Source of the DNA: Anianabacter salinae
GTDB lineage: Bacteria; Pseudomonadota; Alphaproteobacteria; Rhodobacterales; Rhodobacteraceae
Reading direction: 5' to 3'
Assembly (NCBI RefSeq): GCF_019061145.1
Contig: NZ_JAHQZS010000002.1
Coordinates: 620,001 to 684,000 of the forward strand
DNA: 64,000 nt
Shown here: piece after piece, positions 9,313-18,575 of the stretch
Numbering within the stretch: position 1 is the stretch's first letter
Layout of the letters: every line of letters starts with the position of its first letter
Translations under genes and position numbers: made by a program
Notes under the pieces: model-generated
Told to the model about the DNA's origin: nothing
What the model saw: the letters and a program-made list of their open reading frames with translations, nothing else
Databases searched by the model: none

Positions 9313-10173
9313 ATGATCTACGCAACCCCCGACGACTGGCTACGCGCGACCGAAAAGCGCGTGCTGCTGTTCGGCATGTCCGGCCTCGGCAAGACCCATG
9401 TTTCGGCGATGCTGCGGGATGCCGGGTGGTTCCACTACTCGATCGACTACCGCATCGGCACCCGCTACATGGGCGAGCACATCGCCGACAACGCCAAGCG
9501 CGAGGCGATGAAGGTGCCGTTCCTGGCCGAGCTGCTGAAGACGGATTCGATCTACATCGGGTCAAAAATCACCTTCGAAAACCTTGCCCCGCTGTCCACC
9601 TACCTTGGCAAGCCCGGCGATCTATCGAAGGGCGGGCTGGCATTTGGTGAATACATGCGCAGGCAGGACCAGCACCGCGCAGGTGAGATCGCCGCGCTTC
9701 TGGACACCGCGCACTTCATCCGCCGCGCGCAGGACATCTACGGCTACGCGAACTTCGTCTGCGACACCGGCGGGTCGATCTGCGAGGTGGTGAACCCGGA
9801 CGATCCAGCCGATCCGGTGATGACCGCGCTGGCCGCCGAGACGCTGATGGTCTGGATCGAAGGCTCGGACGCCCACACCGCCGAGCTGATCCGCCGCTTC
9901 GACCGCGCCCCGAAACCGATGTGCTATCAGCCCGAATTTCTGGAGACCGCCTGGGCCGAATATCGCGCCGAGACCGGGCTGGCCGAGGATGCCGTCGACC
10001 CGGACGATTTCGTGCGCTGGACCTATGCGCGCGCGCTGGCCCACCGCCAGCCGCGCTATGCCGCGATGGCGCGCCGCTGGGGCCTGACCGTCCGCGCCGA
10101 GGACATCGGCGCCCTCAAGACCGAGGCCGACTTCGACGCGCTCATCGCCCGCGCCCTTGAGGACGCCGCGTAA
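9313..10173 (+). CDS. P-loop ATPase of unknown role
   Basis: A 286-residue cytosolic protein. The Walker A motif GMSGLGKT is at residues 18-25, right after a short N-terminal lead (start ATG 9313 behind GAGGGA). A Walker B-like ANFVCDTGGSICEV follows near residue 150. Otherwise the sequence is acidic and lacks any domain I can name. Family members in Rhodobacterales are annotated only as ATPase. It ends 39 nt before metA on the same strand and may be co-transcribed with it, but no functional link is evident. Confidence 0.75.
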   Translation: MIYATPDDWLRATEKRVLLFGMSGLGKTHVSAMLRDAGWFHYSIDYRIGTRYMGEHIADNAKREAMKVPFLAELLKTDSIYIGSKITFENLAPLSTYLGKPGDLSKGGLAFGEYMRRQDQHRAGEIAALLDTAHFIRRAQDIYGYANFVCDTGGSICEVVNPDDPADPVMTALAAETLMVWIEGSDAHTAELIRRFDRAPKPMCYQPEFLETAWAEYRAETGLAEDAVDPDDFVRWTYARALAHRQPRYAAMARRWGLTVRAEDIGALKTEADFDALIARALEDAA

Positions 10174-10212
10174 ACCGCCTATCTCACCGCTTCCCCGCAC
10201 AAGGTTCCGCCG

Positions 10213-11139
10213 ATGCCGATCAAGCTGCCCGAGTCCCTGCCCGCCTTCAGCGTCCTTCGCAACGAGGGCGTGATGGTGATGGGCGAGGATATGGCTGCAC
10301 GGCAGGACATCCGGCCGCTGCGCATCGCGCTGCTCAACCTGATGCCCAAGAAGATCCAGACCGAGAACCAGTTCGCCCGGCTGATCGGGGCGACACCACT
10401 GCAGATCGAGTTGTCGCTGGTGCGCATGTCCGAGCATCAGGCGCGCAACACCGCCGCCGAGCACATGGAAGAGTTCTATCGCCCGTTTCAGGACGTGAAG
10501 GACGACTACTTCGACGGCCTCGTCATCACCGGCGCCCCGATCGAACACCTGGCCTTCCAGGACGTGACCTATTGGGACGAGTTGACCGAGGTGTTCGACT
10601 GGACCCAGACGCACGTTCATTCGACCTTCGGCGTCTGCTGGGGCGGGATGGCGATGATCAACCATTTCCACGGCGTGCCGAAACACATGCTGGGCGCAAA
10701 GCTGTTCGGCTGCTACCGGCACATGAACTTTGCGCCGCAAAGCCCCTACCTGCGCGGATTTTCCGACGACATGATCATGCCGGTCAGCCGCTGGACCGAG
10801 ATGCGCAAACCCGAGATCGAGGCGGCGGGCCTGCCGATCCTTCTGCACTCCGACGAGGTTGGCCCGGCATTGGTCGAGGATCCGGCGCACCGCGCGCTCT
10901 ATATCTTCAACCATCTGGAATACGACAGCGGCACGCTGAACGACGAGTATCGCCGCGATCTTGCAGGCAACCAGGTCGAGGGCGCCGAGATCGCGATGCC
11001 GGTCAACTACTTCCCCGGTGACGATCCCGCGAGGGTGCCGCCGAACCGCTGGCGAAGCCACGCGCACCTTCTATATGGCAACTGGATCAACGAAATTTAC
11101 CAGTCAACGCCCTATGATCTCACTCAAATTGGCCGCTAG
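10213..11139 (+). CDS. metA: Homoserine O-acyltransferase, probably acetyl-CoA specific
   Basis: Activates homoserine in methionine biosynthesis, in the cytosol. The 308-residue MetA-family protein has the catalytic Cys142 in TFGVCWGG and the [11 protein letters not shown] block near residue 240. Residue 111, in GAPIEHLAF, is Glu. In the characterised family a Glu at 111 (Bacillus cereus type) goes with acetyl-CoA and Gly (E. coli type) with succinyl-CoA, so this is inferred to be a homoserine O-acetyltransferase. Its last 26 nt overlap the start of the lipoprotein hydrolase. No SAM riboswitch fits in the 39-nt upstream gap. Confidence 0.94.
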   Translation: MPIKLPESLPAFSVLRNEGVMVMGEDMAARQDIRPLRIALLNLMPKKIQTENQFARLIGATPLQIELSLVRMSEHQARNTAAEHMEEFYRPFQDVKDDYFDGLVITGAPIEHLAFQDVTYWDELTEVFDWTQTHVHSTFGVCWGGMAMINHFHGVPKHMLGAKLFGCYRHMNFAPQSPYLRGFSDDMIMPVSRWTEMRKPEIEAAGLPILLHSDEVGPALVEDPAHRALYIFNHLEYDSGTLNDEYRRDLAGNQVEGAEIAMPVNYFPGDDPARVPPNRWRSHAHLLYGNWINEIYQSTPYDLTQIGR

Positions 11140-12103
11140 CCTAGTCATCGCGGCGCTTGGCCTTGCGGGGTGCGGCGTGCTGGTGGACGCCCGTGCCGAC
11201 CGCCGCGAGGCGGAAGCGGCGCGCGCCTACCCGCCGCAGGGGCAGCTACTGGACGTCGGCGGGCGCACGGTGCACGCGGTCGTCACCGGCTCTGGCCCCG
11301 ATCTGGTGCTGATCCACGGCGCCAGCGGCAACACCCGCGACTTCACCTTCCAGTTCGTCGACCGGGTCAAGGACCGCTACCGCGTCATCGTCTTCGACCG
11401 GCCCGGACTTGGCTACACCGACCGTGTCAGCCCCGCCTATGAGGGTGCCGCGCGGCGCGATGCGGAAAGCCCGGCGGAACAGGCGATCCTGCTGCAGGCC
11501 GCCGCCGCGCAGTTGGGGGCCGACACGCCACTTGTCCTCGGCCATTCCTACGGCGGTGCGGTGGCGTTGGCATGGGCGCTGGAACGCCCCGACGACCTGT
11601 CGGGGCTGGTGATCGTGTCAGGCGCGTCGAACCCTTGGGACGGCGGGCTGGGGTTCACCTACAACCTGACCGCCACGCGCGCGGGCGGCGTTCTGGCCGT
11701 GCCTCTGATTACCGCCTTCGCGTCCGAAAGCGTCATCAAAGGTGCCGTCGCCTCGATCTTCGAGCCGCAGTCTCCGCCCGAGGGCTATCTCGAATATGTC
11801 GGCGCGCCGCTGACCCTGCGCCGCGACTCCGTCCGGGCCAACGGGCGGCAGGTGAACACGCTCAAACCGCATGTGACCGAGATGGCGACCCGCTATGACC
11901 AGATCACGGTGCCGACCGAGATCGTGCACGGCACCGCCGACGAGGTCGTGCCGCTGGCCGTCCATTCCGAACCGCTGTCGCGGCAGATCCCGGGCGCGTA
12001 CCTTGTCGCGCTGGACGGTATCGGCCACATGCCGCACCATGTCGCCCCGGACGAGGTTGTCGCCGCCATCGACCGCGCCGCCACCCGCGCGGGCCTGCGC
12101 TAG
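11114..12103 (+). CDS. Alpha/beta hydrolase lipoprotein
   Basis: A 329-residue predicted lipoprotein. The signal peptide [20 protein letters not shown] ends in an LAGC lipobox, so Cys20 would be acylated. The hydrolase fold shows HGASGN (oxyanion region, about residue 72), the nucleophile elbow GHSYGG (about residue 144) and a C-terminal catalytic His in GIGHMPHH. The ATG at 11114 lies inside metA and overlaps it by 26 nt, suggesting translational coupling. Substrate unknown; the nearest families are esterases, lipases and epoxide hydrolases. Confidence 0.86.
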   Translation: MISLKLAASLVIAALGLAGCGVLVDARADRREAEAARAYPPQGQLLDVGGRTVHAVVTGSGPDLVLIHGASGNTRDFTFQFVDRVKDRYRVIVFDRPGLGYTDRVSPAYEGAARRDAESPAEQAILLQAAAAQLGADTPLVLGHSYGGAVALAWALERPDDLSGLVIVSGASNPWDGGLGFTYNLTATRAGGVLAVPLITAFASESVIKGAVASIFEPQSPPEGYLEYVGAPLTLRRDSVRANGRQVNTLKPHVTEMATRYDQITVPTEIVHGTADEVVPLAVHSEPLSRQIPGAYLVALDGIGHMPHHVAPDEVVAAIDRAATRAGLR

Positions 12104-12172
12104 GGCCACCACACCGCCGATTGCAGCCGACCGCGCCGCCCGCCATAGTGTTCCAAAGTGAAAGGGATGAAC

Positions 12173-13042
12173 ATGGACCTGCCCTTCGACGGCGCCATCA
12201 GCAAGTTCCACGAAAAGGACGCGCCAAAGGACGTCCGCAAGGCCATCGAGAAAGCGGGCAAGGACGACATCCTGTCGCCGGCCTACCCCTATGACGAAGA
12301 GATCGACAAGGACGCGTACGAGGACACGATGGCCGCGCTTCAGCGCCAGCTGGTGCGGTGGCAAGCCGACGTCAAGGCCACCGGCAAGCGCGTCGTGGTG
12401 GTCTTTGAAGGCCGTGACGCTGCAGGCAAGGGCGGCACGATCAAACGCTTCCGCGAGAACCTGAACCCGCGCGGCGCGCGTGTCGTCGCCCTGCCGAAAC
12501 CCACCGAGACCGAGGCGGGAGAGTGGTATTTCCAGCGCTACGTGCGCCAGCTTCCGACCAAAGGCGAGATCGTGTTCTTTGACCGCAGTTGGTACAATCG
12601 CGCCGTGGTCGAGCATGTCTTCGGCTTCTGCACGCCCGACCAACGCACGCATTTCTTCGCGCAGGTGCCCGAGTTCGAGAAGATGCTGGTGGACGACGGC
12701 ATCCAGTTGACCAAGCTGTGGCTGAACGTCGGACGCGCCGAGCAACTGCGCCGATTCCTGTCGCGCGAGAAGGACCCGCTGAAGCAGTGGAAGCTGTCTT
12801 CAATCGACGTCGAGGGGCTGTCACGATGGGATGCGTATTCGAACGCTATCGCCGAGACGATCACGCTCAGCCACACGCAGCACGCGCCCTGGACCGTGGT
12901 GAAATCAGACGACAAGAAACGCGCCCGCATCGCCGCGATCCGGGCCGTGCTGGCCGGGGCGGAGTATGACGGCAAGGACACCGATATCGCCTGCCCGCCC
13001 GATCCGGGGATCGCCGGGGGCCCAGAGATCTGGGATGCCTAA
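12173..13042 (+). CDS. ppk2: Polyphosphate kinase 2
   Basis: Transfers phosphate between polyphosphate and nucleotides (class I PPK2 proteins usually phosphorylate ADP or GDP). It has 289 residues, single-domain size. The Walker A motif GRDAAGKGG is at about residues 80-88 and the Walker B/lid FFDRSWYNR at about 136-144, with downstream [15 protein letters not shown] typical of the family. Three close starts exist (GTG 12158, ATG 12167, ATG 12173). The last is chosen because AAAGGG lies 6 nt upstream. The stop overlaps the ATG of the TetR gene by 8 nt, so the two are coupled. Confidence 0.93.
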   Translation: MDLPFDGAISKFHEKDAPKDVRKAIEKAGKDDILSPAYPYDEEIDKDAYEDTMAALQRQLVRWQADVKATGKRVVVVFEGRDAAGKGGTIKRFRENLNPRGARVVALPKPTETEAGEWYFQRYVRQLPTKGEIVFFDRSWYNRAVVEHVFGFCTPDQRTHFFAQVPEFEKMLVDDGIQLTKLWLNVGRAEQLRRFLSREKDPLKQWKLSSIDVEGLSRWDAYSNAIAETITLSHTQHAPWTVVKSDDKKRARIAAIRAVLAGAEYDGKDTDIACPPDPGIAGGPEIWDA

Positions 13043-13652
13043 ACGCGGATACCACCACGGAAACCTGCGCCAGGCGCTGGTCGAGGCGGCGCTGGAACTG
13101 ATCGAGCAAAAGGGACCGACTGGCTTTACCCTGTCAGAGGCAGCCAAGCAGGCCGGGGTCACGCCCGCCGCCGTCTATCGCCATTTCGAGGGCCGCGAAG
13201 ACCTGATCGCCGAGGCCGCGCGGCAGGGCTACGAGATCTTCGCCGACCTGCTGGAATACGCCTACGACACCGGCCAGCCCTCGGCACTGGCGTCCTTCGA
13301 GGCGACAGGCCGCGCCTATCTCGCCTTCGCGCGGCGCCATCCGGGCCACTACATCGCGATGTTTGAAAGCGGCATCTCGATCCAGCGCAACGCCGATCTG
13401 GCGGCGGTGTCGCAGCGCGCGTTTTCAGTGCTGGAGCGGGCGGCCGCCACGCTGTCCGAAGGCATCCCGCCCGGCAAGCGGCCGCCGACGCAGATGGTGT
13501 CGGCGCATATCTGGGCGATGTCGCATGGGGTGGTGGAGTTGTTCGCACGCGGCTCTCCGGGCACGAAATCACCGTTTCCGCCCGAGGACCTGCTGGAGTC
13601 GGGGATCGGGATCTACCTGCGCGGGTTGGGTTTGTTGCCACCCGAGGCGTAG
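13035..13652 (+). CDS. TetR/AcrR family regulator with WHG C-terminal domain
   Basis: A 205-residue DNA-binding repressor. The N-terminal helix-turn-helix [27 protein letters not shown] (about residues 30-56) is typical TetR. The C-terminal ligand domain carries the W...HG signature [13 protein letters not shown] near residue 165. It starts inside the last codons of ppk2, so it is co-expressed with polyphosphate kinase, and an effector linked to that operon is plausible but unproven. The dispersed hairpin repeat follows 20 nt after the stop. Confidence 0.9.
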   Translation: MPKRGYHHGNLRQALVEAALELIEQKGPTGFTLSEAAKQAGVTPAAVYRHFEGREDLIAEAARQGYEIFADLLEYAYDTGQPSALASFEATGRAYLAFARRHPGHYIAMFESGISIQRNADLAAVSQRAFSVLERAAATLSEGIPPGKRPPTQMVSAHIWAMSHGVVELFARGSPGTKSPFPPEDLLESGIGIYLRGLGLLPPEA

Positions 13653-13671
13653 GGTCTAGCGCGGGCGGAGA

Positions 13672-13727
13672 GGCTGGGGGACGCTGTCCCCCAGACCCCC
13701 TGGAGGTATTTATGGACCAAAGATGAC
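13672..13727 (+). repeat. Dispersed hairpin repeat, copy 1
   Basis: A perfect inverted repeat CTGGGGGAC-GCT-GTCCCCCAG (13674-13694) is followed by ACCCCCTGGAGGTATTT and the conserved tail GGACCAAAGATGA. It is one of four copies in the window (others at 21146, 24866 and 56831), all on the plus strand and downstream of a plus-strand stop codon. It probably acts as a transcription end or mRNA 3' stabiliser. Here it also supplies the final codons and the stop of the convergent glycosyltransferase. Confidence 0.85.
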
Positions 13728-14534
13728 GGGCGTTTGCGTGTCGGGCGAGAGCCGAGACGCGATGAAGGCGTAGTAGCTTTCGTGGTCACTCTGGACGGCG
13801 AAATCCAGGTTCAGCGCCTGTTTGTCCTCGAACACCTGCGCGGCGGCGGCGCGGTGCTCGGGCGGCACGCGGGTGGCGCCTGTTCGGATCGCCTGGGCGT
13901 GCTGGCTGTAGGCGTGAACGACGCGCAGGGGAAAGCTGTCCCGTGTGGTGATGCTGCCCCGCCGCAGGTTCAGCACATAGGCCGCGCGCGTCACCGGGGC
14001 CGACCCGCCCGCCTGCGCCAACGCCTCGAGCGCGTGCAGCACGTCCTGCGAGGGCAGCGCCGAGAACGGGCCCGCCAGGTCGCGCCTGAGAACGGGGTGG
14101 AACGATGCACCGGTGCGGCCGAAATCGGCGAAGGTCAATTGGCCCCGGCCGGGCAGGCGCATCAACTCCGCGCCGTCATCGCGGATCGCGGTGGCGCCAA
14201 AGGCAACGCCGCCCTTCTGCGCAAGGCTCAGGGCTTCGGCAAGATATCCCGGCTCCCACGCGTCGTCGGCATCCAGAAAGGCGATCCATTCACCGGTGGC
14301 GGCCGCCAGTGCGCGGTTGCGCGCCGCACCGGGACCCGTGGCAACCGGCCCGGGCGGCAGGATCACGCGGGCGCCGAACCCATGCGCAAAGGCCTCGTAG
14401 CCTTGTCCATCGTCAGGGGCCACGACGATCTCGACCGCGTCCGAGGTCAGGCCGCATCCCTCGACCGACGCCAGCGCGGCGGCAAGCGTGTCATGCGCCT
14501 GGTATGCCGGAACGATGACCGAGACCCGGACCAC
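13710..14534 (-). CDS. Glycosyltransferase family 2 protein
   Basis: A 274-residue GT-A glycosyltransferase. It has the N-terminal SVIVPAYQAHDTLAAALAS nucleotide-sugar fold and a DXD-like DADDAW at about residue 91. GTG at 14534, 5 nt after the ABC ATPase stop, is preferred. An upstream GTG at 14579 would overlap the ATPase gene. The last five residues (VIFGP) and stop are encoded by the dispersed repeat on the opposite strand. It is the last gene of the potBCA-like operon, but a functional tie to polyamine transport is not obvious. Confidence 0.82.
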   Translation of the reverse strand: MVRVSVIVPAYQAHDTLAAALASVEGCGLTSDAVEIVVAPDDGQGYEAFAHGFGARVILPPGPVATGPGAARNRALAAATGEWIAFLDADDAWEPGYLAEALSLAQKGGVAFGATAIRDDGAELMRLPGRGQLTFADFGRTGASFHPVLRRDLAGPFSALPSQDVLHALEALAQAGGSAPVTRAAYVLNLRRGSITTRDSFPLRVVHAYSQHAQAIRTGATRVPPEHRAAAAQVFEDKQALNLDFAVQSDHESYYAFIASRLSPDTQTPVIFGP

Positions 14535-14539
14535 GCGCG

Positions 14540-15619
14540 TCAGGTGTCTCCGAAAAGGACCAGCGCCTCGGCGTCCCACGCGATGCGCGCGGTCGTCCCG
14601 CGATCGAGCACCGGGCGCCCCGCGACGTTCTTCATCGAGATCGTCATCGGCTTGGTCGTGCCCGGCAGCACGACGTCGTAATAGGTCATGTCGCCGTAGT
14701 AGAACACCTCGACCACCTCGCCGCTGGCGGTGCGGCGCGTGGTGGTTTCCCCGTCATAGAGGATCGACATCGACTCTGGCCGGATGCCCGCGCCCGCCGT
14801 GCCCTCGGGCATCCCGGACGGCGCCTGATCGGGCGTCACGGGCGCGCGGCCCAGCCCGGCGATGTCGGCCTCTTGGCCCGACACCGTGGCCGGCAGCACG
14901 TTCATCACGCCGATGAACTCGCCCACGCGGCGGGTCAGCGGGCGGCGATAGAGGTCCTGCGGCGAGGCAAGTTGGGCGATCTCGCCCTCGAACATCACCG
15001 CGATGCGGTCGGACATGATAAGCGCCTCTTCCTGGTCGTGGGTGACGAGGATGAAGGTGATGCCGACCTGCCGCTGCAACCGGCGCAATTCATTCTGCAT
15101 CTGCTCGCGCAGCTTCTTGTCGAGCGCCGACAGCGGCTCGTCCAGTAGCAGCACCTTGGGCTTGAGGATCAGCGCACGGGCCAGCGCCACGCGCTGACGC
15201 TGGCCGCCCGAGAGCGCATGCGCGGCGCGGGTGCCGTAGCCCTTGAGGCCGACCATCTCCAGTGCCTCGTCCACCGCGCGGGCCTTGGCGGCGCTGTCCA
15301 TCGAGGACCGTCGCAGGCCGAAGCCCACGTTCTCGGCCACGCTCAGGTGCGGGAAGATCGCGTAGGACTGGAACACCATGTTGGTTGGGCGCTTGTTCGC
15401 GGCGACGCGCGCCATGTCCTTGCCGTCCAGCAGGAGCGTGCCCGATGACACGTCCTCGAAGCCCGCGATTGTGCGCAGAAGCGTGGTCTTGCCGCAGCCC
15501 GACGGGCCCAGCAGCGAAAAGAACTCGCCCGCCCGGATGTCGAGCGTGATGCCGCGCAGGGCATGGTAGGTGCCGTAATACTTGTGCACGTCGGTCAGCG
15601 AGACGATGGCGTCTGTCAC
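14540..15619 (-). CDS. potA: Spermidine/putrescine-type ABC transporter ATPase
   Basis: A 359-residue ATPase energising the two permeases upstream. Walker A GPSGCGKTT (about residues 37-45), signature LSGGQRQRVALARAL, Walker B VLLLDEPLSALD, switch His in LVTHDQEEAL, and a C-terminal TOBE regulatory domain. GTG at 15619 is set by GGAGG 7 nt upstream, and its GTGA overlaps the permease stop. The family also transports opines, thiamine and iron, so the gene symbol is by similarity. Confidence 0.88.
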   Translation of the reverse strand: MTDAIVSLTDVHKYYGTYHALRGITLDIRAGEFFSLLGPSGCGKTTLLRTIAGFEDVSSGTLLLDGKDMARVAANKRPTNMVFQSYAIFPHLSVAENVGFGLRRSSMDSAAKARAVDEALEMVGLKGYGTRAAHALSGGQRQRVALARALILKPKVLLLDEPLSALDKKLREQMQNELRRLQRQVGITFILVTHDQEEALIMSDRIAVMFEGEIAQLASPQDLYRRPLTRRVGEFIGVMNVLPATVSGQEADIAGLGRAPVTPDQAPSGMPEGTAGAGIRPESMSILYDGETTTRRTASGEVVEVFYYGDMTYYDVVLPGTTKPMTISMKNVAGRPVLDRGTTARIAWDAEALVLFGDT

Positions 15620-16428
15620 AGGAAGCCTCCGGTGTCCCTGCCCCCGGCCTTTGCGATCCCGCGGCGGCGGAAGATCTCGGCAAGGGTCAGCAGCAGGATG
15701 GAAAAAGCGACAAGGATCGTGCCAAGCGCCATGACGATGGGCAGTTTCGCGGGAAACCGCAGTTGCCCCCACAGGTAGACCGGCAGCGTCGGCTCGGCGC
15801 CGGTCAGGAAGAAGGCGATGATGAATTCATCGAGCGAGATGGTGAAGGCGATCAGGAAGGACGAGATGATGCCGGGCATCACCAGCGGCAGGGTAATCAG
15901 CCGGAAGGTGGACCATTTCGTCTCGCCGAGGTCATAGGCGGCCTCTTCCATCGAGGGATCGAGCGTGGCGAAGGCCGAGTTCAGGATCGCGATTGAGAAC
16001 GGCGTGCAGATCAGCGTGTGGCCAAGGATCACCGTCCAGCTTGACAGGCTGAGGCCGAGTTGCAGCAGCGTCACCAAGAGCGACACCGCCACGATGATCT
16101 CGGGCAGCACCAGCGGGATCATGATGAAGCCGATGATCCCCTGCTTGCCGGGAAAGCTGAACCGGGCGCCCGCGCGGGCAGCGCAGATGCCAAGGCAGGT
16201 CGACAGGATCGCGGTGGAAATGGCGATGAACAGCGAATTCAGGACCGCCCCGTGCAGCGCGGGCGTGGTCGTGAGATCGGCGAACCAGCGAGTCGTGAAG
16301 CCCTTGAGCGGAAAGGCGATCACGGTGGCGTCGTTGAACGCGAAGATCGGCAGAAGGAAGATTGGCGCGTAGAGGAACACCAGGTACAGGACCGCGTAGC
16401 CCTTGAGCCAGTTCAGGTTCAGCTTCAT
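15616..16428 (-). CDS. potC: ABC transporter permease, PotC type
   Basis: A 270-residue inner-membrane permease with six predicted helices. The EAA loop is EEAAYDLGETKWSTFRLITLPLVMPGI (about residues 168-194), which docks to the ATPase. Start and stop both overlap the neighbours by 4 nt (ATGA type), giving a tightly coupled permease-permease-ATPase operon. No periplasmic binding protein lies next to it. A PotD-like one is found at 23811. Confidence 0.88.
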   Translation of the reverse strand: MKLNLNWLKGYAVLYLVFLYAPIFLLPIFAFNDATVIAFPLKGFTTRWFADLTTTPALHGAVLNSLFIAISTAILSTCLGICAARAGARFSFPGKQGIIGFIMIPLVLPEIIVAVSLLVTLLQLGLSLSSWTVILGHTLICTPFSIAILNSAFATLDPSMEEAAYDLGETKWSTFRLITLPLVMPGIISSFLIAFTISLDEFIIAFFLTGAEPTLPVYLWGQLRFPAKLPIVMALGTILVAFSILLLTLAEIFRRRGIAKAGGRDTGGFL

Positions 16429-17294
16429 CGCCGCACCCTCAGGAAGCGGCGGTTGAGGAACACGAACACAAGCGCGATGACGCCCACGATCAGCATGGCC
16501 AGCACCGCCGTCGTGGCCCCCATCGGCGCATTGTTCTGGCCCAGGAACAGCGTCTGGATCCAGTTCGCGATCATCAGCCCCGAAGGGCCGCCGACAAGTT
16601 GCGGCGTGACGTAATCGCCGATGGTCGGGATGAAGACGATCAGCGCCGCCGCCACCACGCCCGGCATCGCCAGCGGCAGGGTCACGCGCAGGAAGGTGCC
16701 GACGGTGCCCTCTCCCAGATCGCGCGACGCCTCGAGGAGCGGGCGGTCGATGCGCTCGAGCGCGACGAAGATCGGCAGGATGGCGAAGGGCGCGAAGGCA
16801 TGGGCCAGGGTGATGACGACCGCATTCGCGTTGTAAAGGATGAAGGTCAGCGGCTCGTCGATGATGCCAAGGCCCTGCAGGGACGAGTTCAGCACGCCGT
16901 TGTAGCCAAGGATCACCTTCCACAGGAACACGCGGATCAGGTAGCTGGTCCAGAACGGGATGGTGATGAGGAAGATCCACAGCGATTTCTTCGACGGCGC
17001 GACGTGGAACGACACGAAATAGGCGATCGGAAAGGCAAGGATCACCGTCGCCAGCGTCACGCAGCCCGAAATCGCCAGCGAACGCAGCATCAACAGCCGG
17101 TACAGCGGTTCGGTCAGCGCGGTGCGGTAGTTGTCGAGCGTCAGCGTGGTGTCGAGCGTCAGGTAGGACTGGCTGAAGAACGACAGCATCAGGATCGCCG
17201 TCAGCGGCACGGCAAGCAGCAGGATCGCGAAGATGAACGGCGGCGCGATCAGCGTCAGTCCAGCCCGCGCCTCCTTGTCCAGCCTGATGCCCAT
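16425..17294 (-). CDS. potB: ABC transporter permease, PotB type
   Basis: A 289-residue permease and first gene of the operon. It has six hydrophobic segments, the EAA loop LEASRDLGEGTVGTFLRVTLPLAMPGV, and the TIGDYVTPQLVGG stretch common in PotB/PotH proteins. It partners PotC as a heterodimer in the inner membrane. The promoter should lie in 17295-17400, but no convincing hexamers were found. The rpsI terminator lies just upstream and separates the units. Confidence 0.88.
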   Translation of the reverse strand: MGIRLDKEARAGLTLIAPPFIFAILLLAVPLTAILMLSFFSQSYLTLDTTLTLDNYRTALTEPLYRLLMLRSLAISGCVTLATVILAFPIAYFVSFHVAPSKKSLWIFLITIPFWTSYLIRVFLWKVILGYNGVLNSSLQGLGIIDEPLTFILYNANAVVITLAHAFAPFAILPIFVALERIDRPLLEASRDLGEGTVGTFLRVTLPLAMPGVVAAALIVFIPTIGDYVTPQLVGGPSGLMIANWIQTLFLGQNNAPMGATTAVLAMLIVGVIALVFVFLNRRFLRVRR

Positions 17295-17403
17295 CCGACC
17301 CCTTCCCCGTGTTGCCCCAATGCTTTCGCAGAAAGCGCAGAGGTTTCAACAGGCAACTGCGCGATCCGCTCCGATCCATGCGTCCGGGGTGCGCGCTGCC
17401 CAC

Positions 17404-17432
17404 GAAAAAGGCCGCCCCTATTGGGGCGGCCT
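17404..17432 (-). terminator. Terminator of the rplM-rpsI operon
   Basis: Read on the minus strand, AGGCCGCCCC / GGGGCGGCCT form a perfect 10-bp stem with a 4-nt loop, followed by TTTTTCG. It lies 24 nt beyond the rpsI stop. Confidence 0.92.
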
Positions 17433-17455
17433 GATGCAGTGATATGAAAAAGCGA

Positions 17456-17950
17456 TCAGCGCTTGGAGAACTGGAAGCTCTTGCGGGCCTTCGCGCGGCC
17501 GTACTTCTTGCGTTCCACGACGCGGCTGTCGCGGGTCAGGAAGCCTGCCGCTTTCAGGGCGGGGCGCAAGGACGGGTCGTAGTTCTGCAGCGCGCGGCTG
17601 ACGCCATGCTTCACCGCACCGGCCTGACCGGACAGACCGCCGCCCTTTACGGTGGCCATCACGTCGAACTGGCCCTCCACACCGGCGACCGAGAACGCCT
17701 GCGCGAGGATCATCTGCAGCACCGGGCGCGCGAAGTATTCGTTCATCGGCTTGCCGTTGACGGTGACCTTGCCCGAGCCGGGCTTGATCCAGACGCGTGC
17801 GGTGGCGTCCTTGCGGCGACCGGTGGCGTAGGAGCGGCCGAGCGAATCGCGGATCGGCTCGCGCGGTTCCTGCATGACGCCCTGAAGGCCGCCGATGTCG
17901 TCGCTGACCGCCGAGGCCAGGTCTTCGAGAGAATTGATCTGGTCAGCCAT
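17456..17950 (-). CDS. rpsI: 30S ribosomal protein S9
   Basis: A 164-residue S9, with the alphaproteobacterial N-terminal extension (about 35 residues) before the universal [28 protein letters not shown] block. It ends in the expected basic tail [16 protein letters not shown], which contacts P-site tRNA. It starts 2 nt after the rplM stop, the standard two-gene operon. Confidence 0.98.
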   Translation of the reverse strand: MADQINSLEDLASAVSDDIGGLQGVMQEPREPIRDSLGRSYATGRRKDATARVWIKPGSGKVTVNGKPMNEYFARPVLQMILAQAFSVAGVEGQFDVMATVKGGGLSGQAGAVKHGVSRALQNYDPSLRPALKAAGFLTRDSRVVERKKYGRAKARKSFQFSKR

Positions 17951-17952
17951 CT

Positions 17953-18411
17953 TCAGCTCCGCGTGTTCTTGGAGTTCATGGATTTGACGTCCAGCACTTC
18001 GGGCTGCTGGGCCTCGTGCGGGTGCTCGGCGCCGGGATAGACGCGCAGGTTGGTCATCTGCACGCGCGCCAGCTTGTTGCCGGGCAGCATCCGCTTGACG
18101 GCCTGCATGACCACCCGCTCGGGGTGCTTGCCCTCGAGGATCTGGCCGGTGGTGCGCGACTTGATCCCGCCCGGGTGGCCGGTGTGCCAGTAGTTCGGCT
18201 TCATCAGCTTGTTGCCGGTCAGCTTGACCTTGTCGGCGTTGATGATGATGACGTTGTCACCCATGTCCATCGACGGGGTGAAGGTCGGCTTGTGCTTGCC
18301 CCGCAGGCGGGTGGCGACAATCGCGGCAAGACGGCCCAGAACCACGCCCTCGGCGTCGATCAGGATCCATTTCTTGTCGATGTCCGCCGGAGTGGCGGTA
18401 AAGGTTTTCAT
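17953..18411 (-). CDS. rplM: 50S ribosomal protein L13
   Basis: A 152-residue ribosomal protein, first gene of the rplM-rpsI operon. It has the family core [30 protein letters not shown] and the [18 protein letters not shown] segment, then the [33 protein letters not shown]-terminal region. Length and start are standard. A leader of about 65 nt separates it from a recognisable promoter. Confidence 0.98.
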   Translation of the reverse strand: MKTFTATPADIDKKWILIDAEGVVLGRLAAIVATRLRGKHKPTFTPSMDMGDNVIIINADKVKLTGNKLMKPNYWHTGHPGGIKSRTTGQILEGKHPERVVMQAVKRMLPGNKLARVQMTNLRVYPGAEHPHEAQQPEVLDVKSMNSKNTRS

Positions 18412-18477
18412 CTTGCGGTCCTCTAGACATCAAGGACCCGCGCGGGGGTCGCGCAGGCCCGGAATTGGGATTGCCGT

Positions 18478-18505
18478 GTTCTATTGGTTTGACGCGCACA
18501 GTCAA
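18478..18505 (-). promoter_or_regulatory. Probable promoter of rplM-rpsI
   Basis: On the minus strand, TTGACT (18500-18505) and TAGAAC (18478-18483) are separated by 16 nt, about 67 nt upstream of the rplM start. The -35 matches 5 of 6 and the -10 matches 4 of 6 to the sigma-70 consensus. Confidence 0.5.
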
Positions 18506-18575
18506 GGCGGTCAATCTCGGATTATTCAAGCAAAATCATATGCTTGGAAAATAGGTATCAAAATACCCCACAAAT

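Noticed and set aside
9622-11067. 481-codon minus-strand frame
   Set aside because: Antisense to the P-loop ATPase and metA, both of which have conserved motifs on the plus strand.
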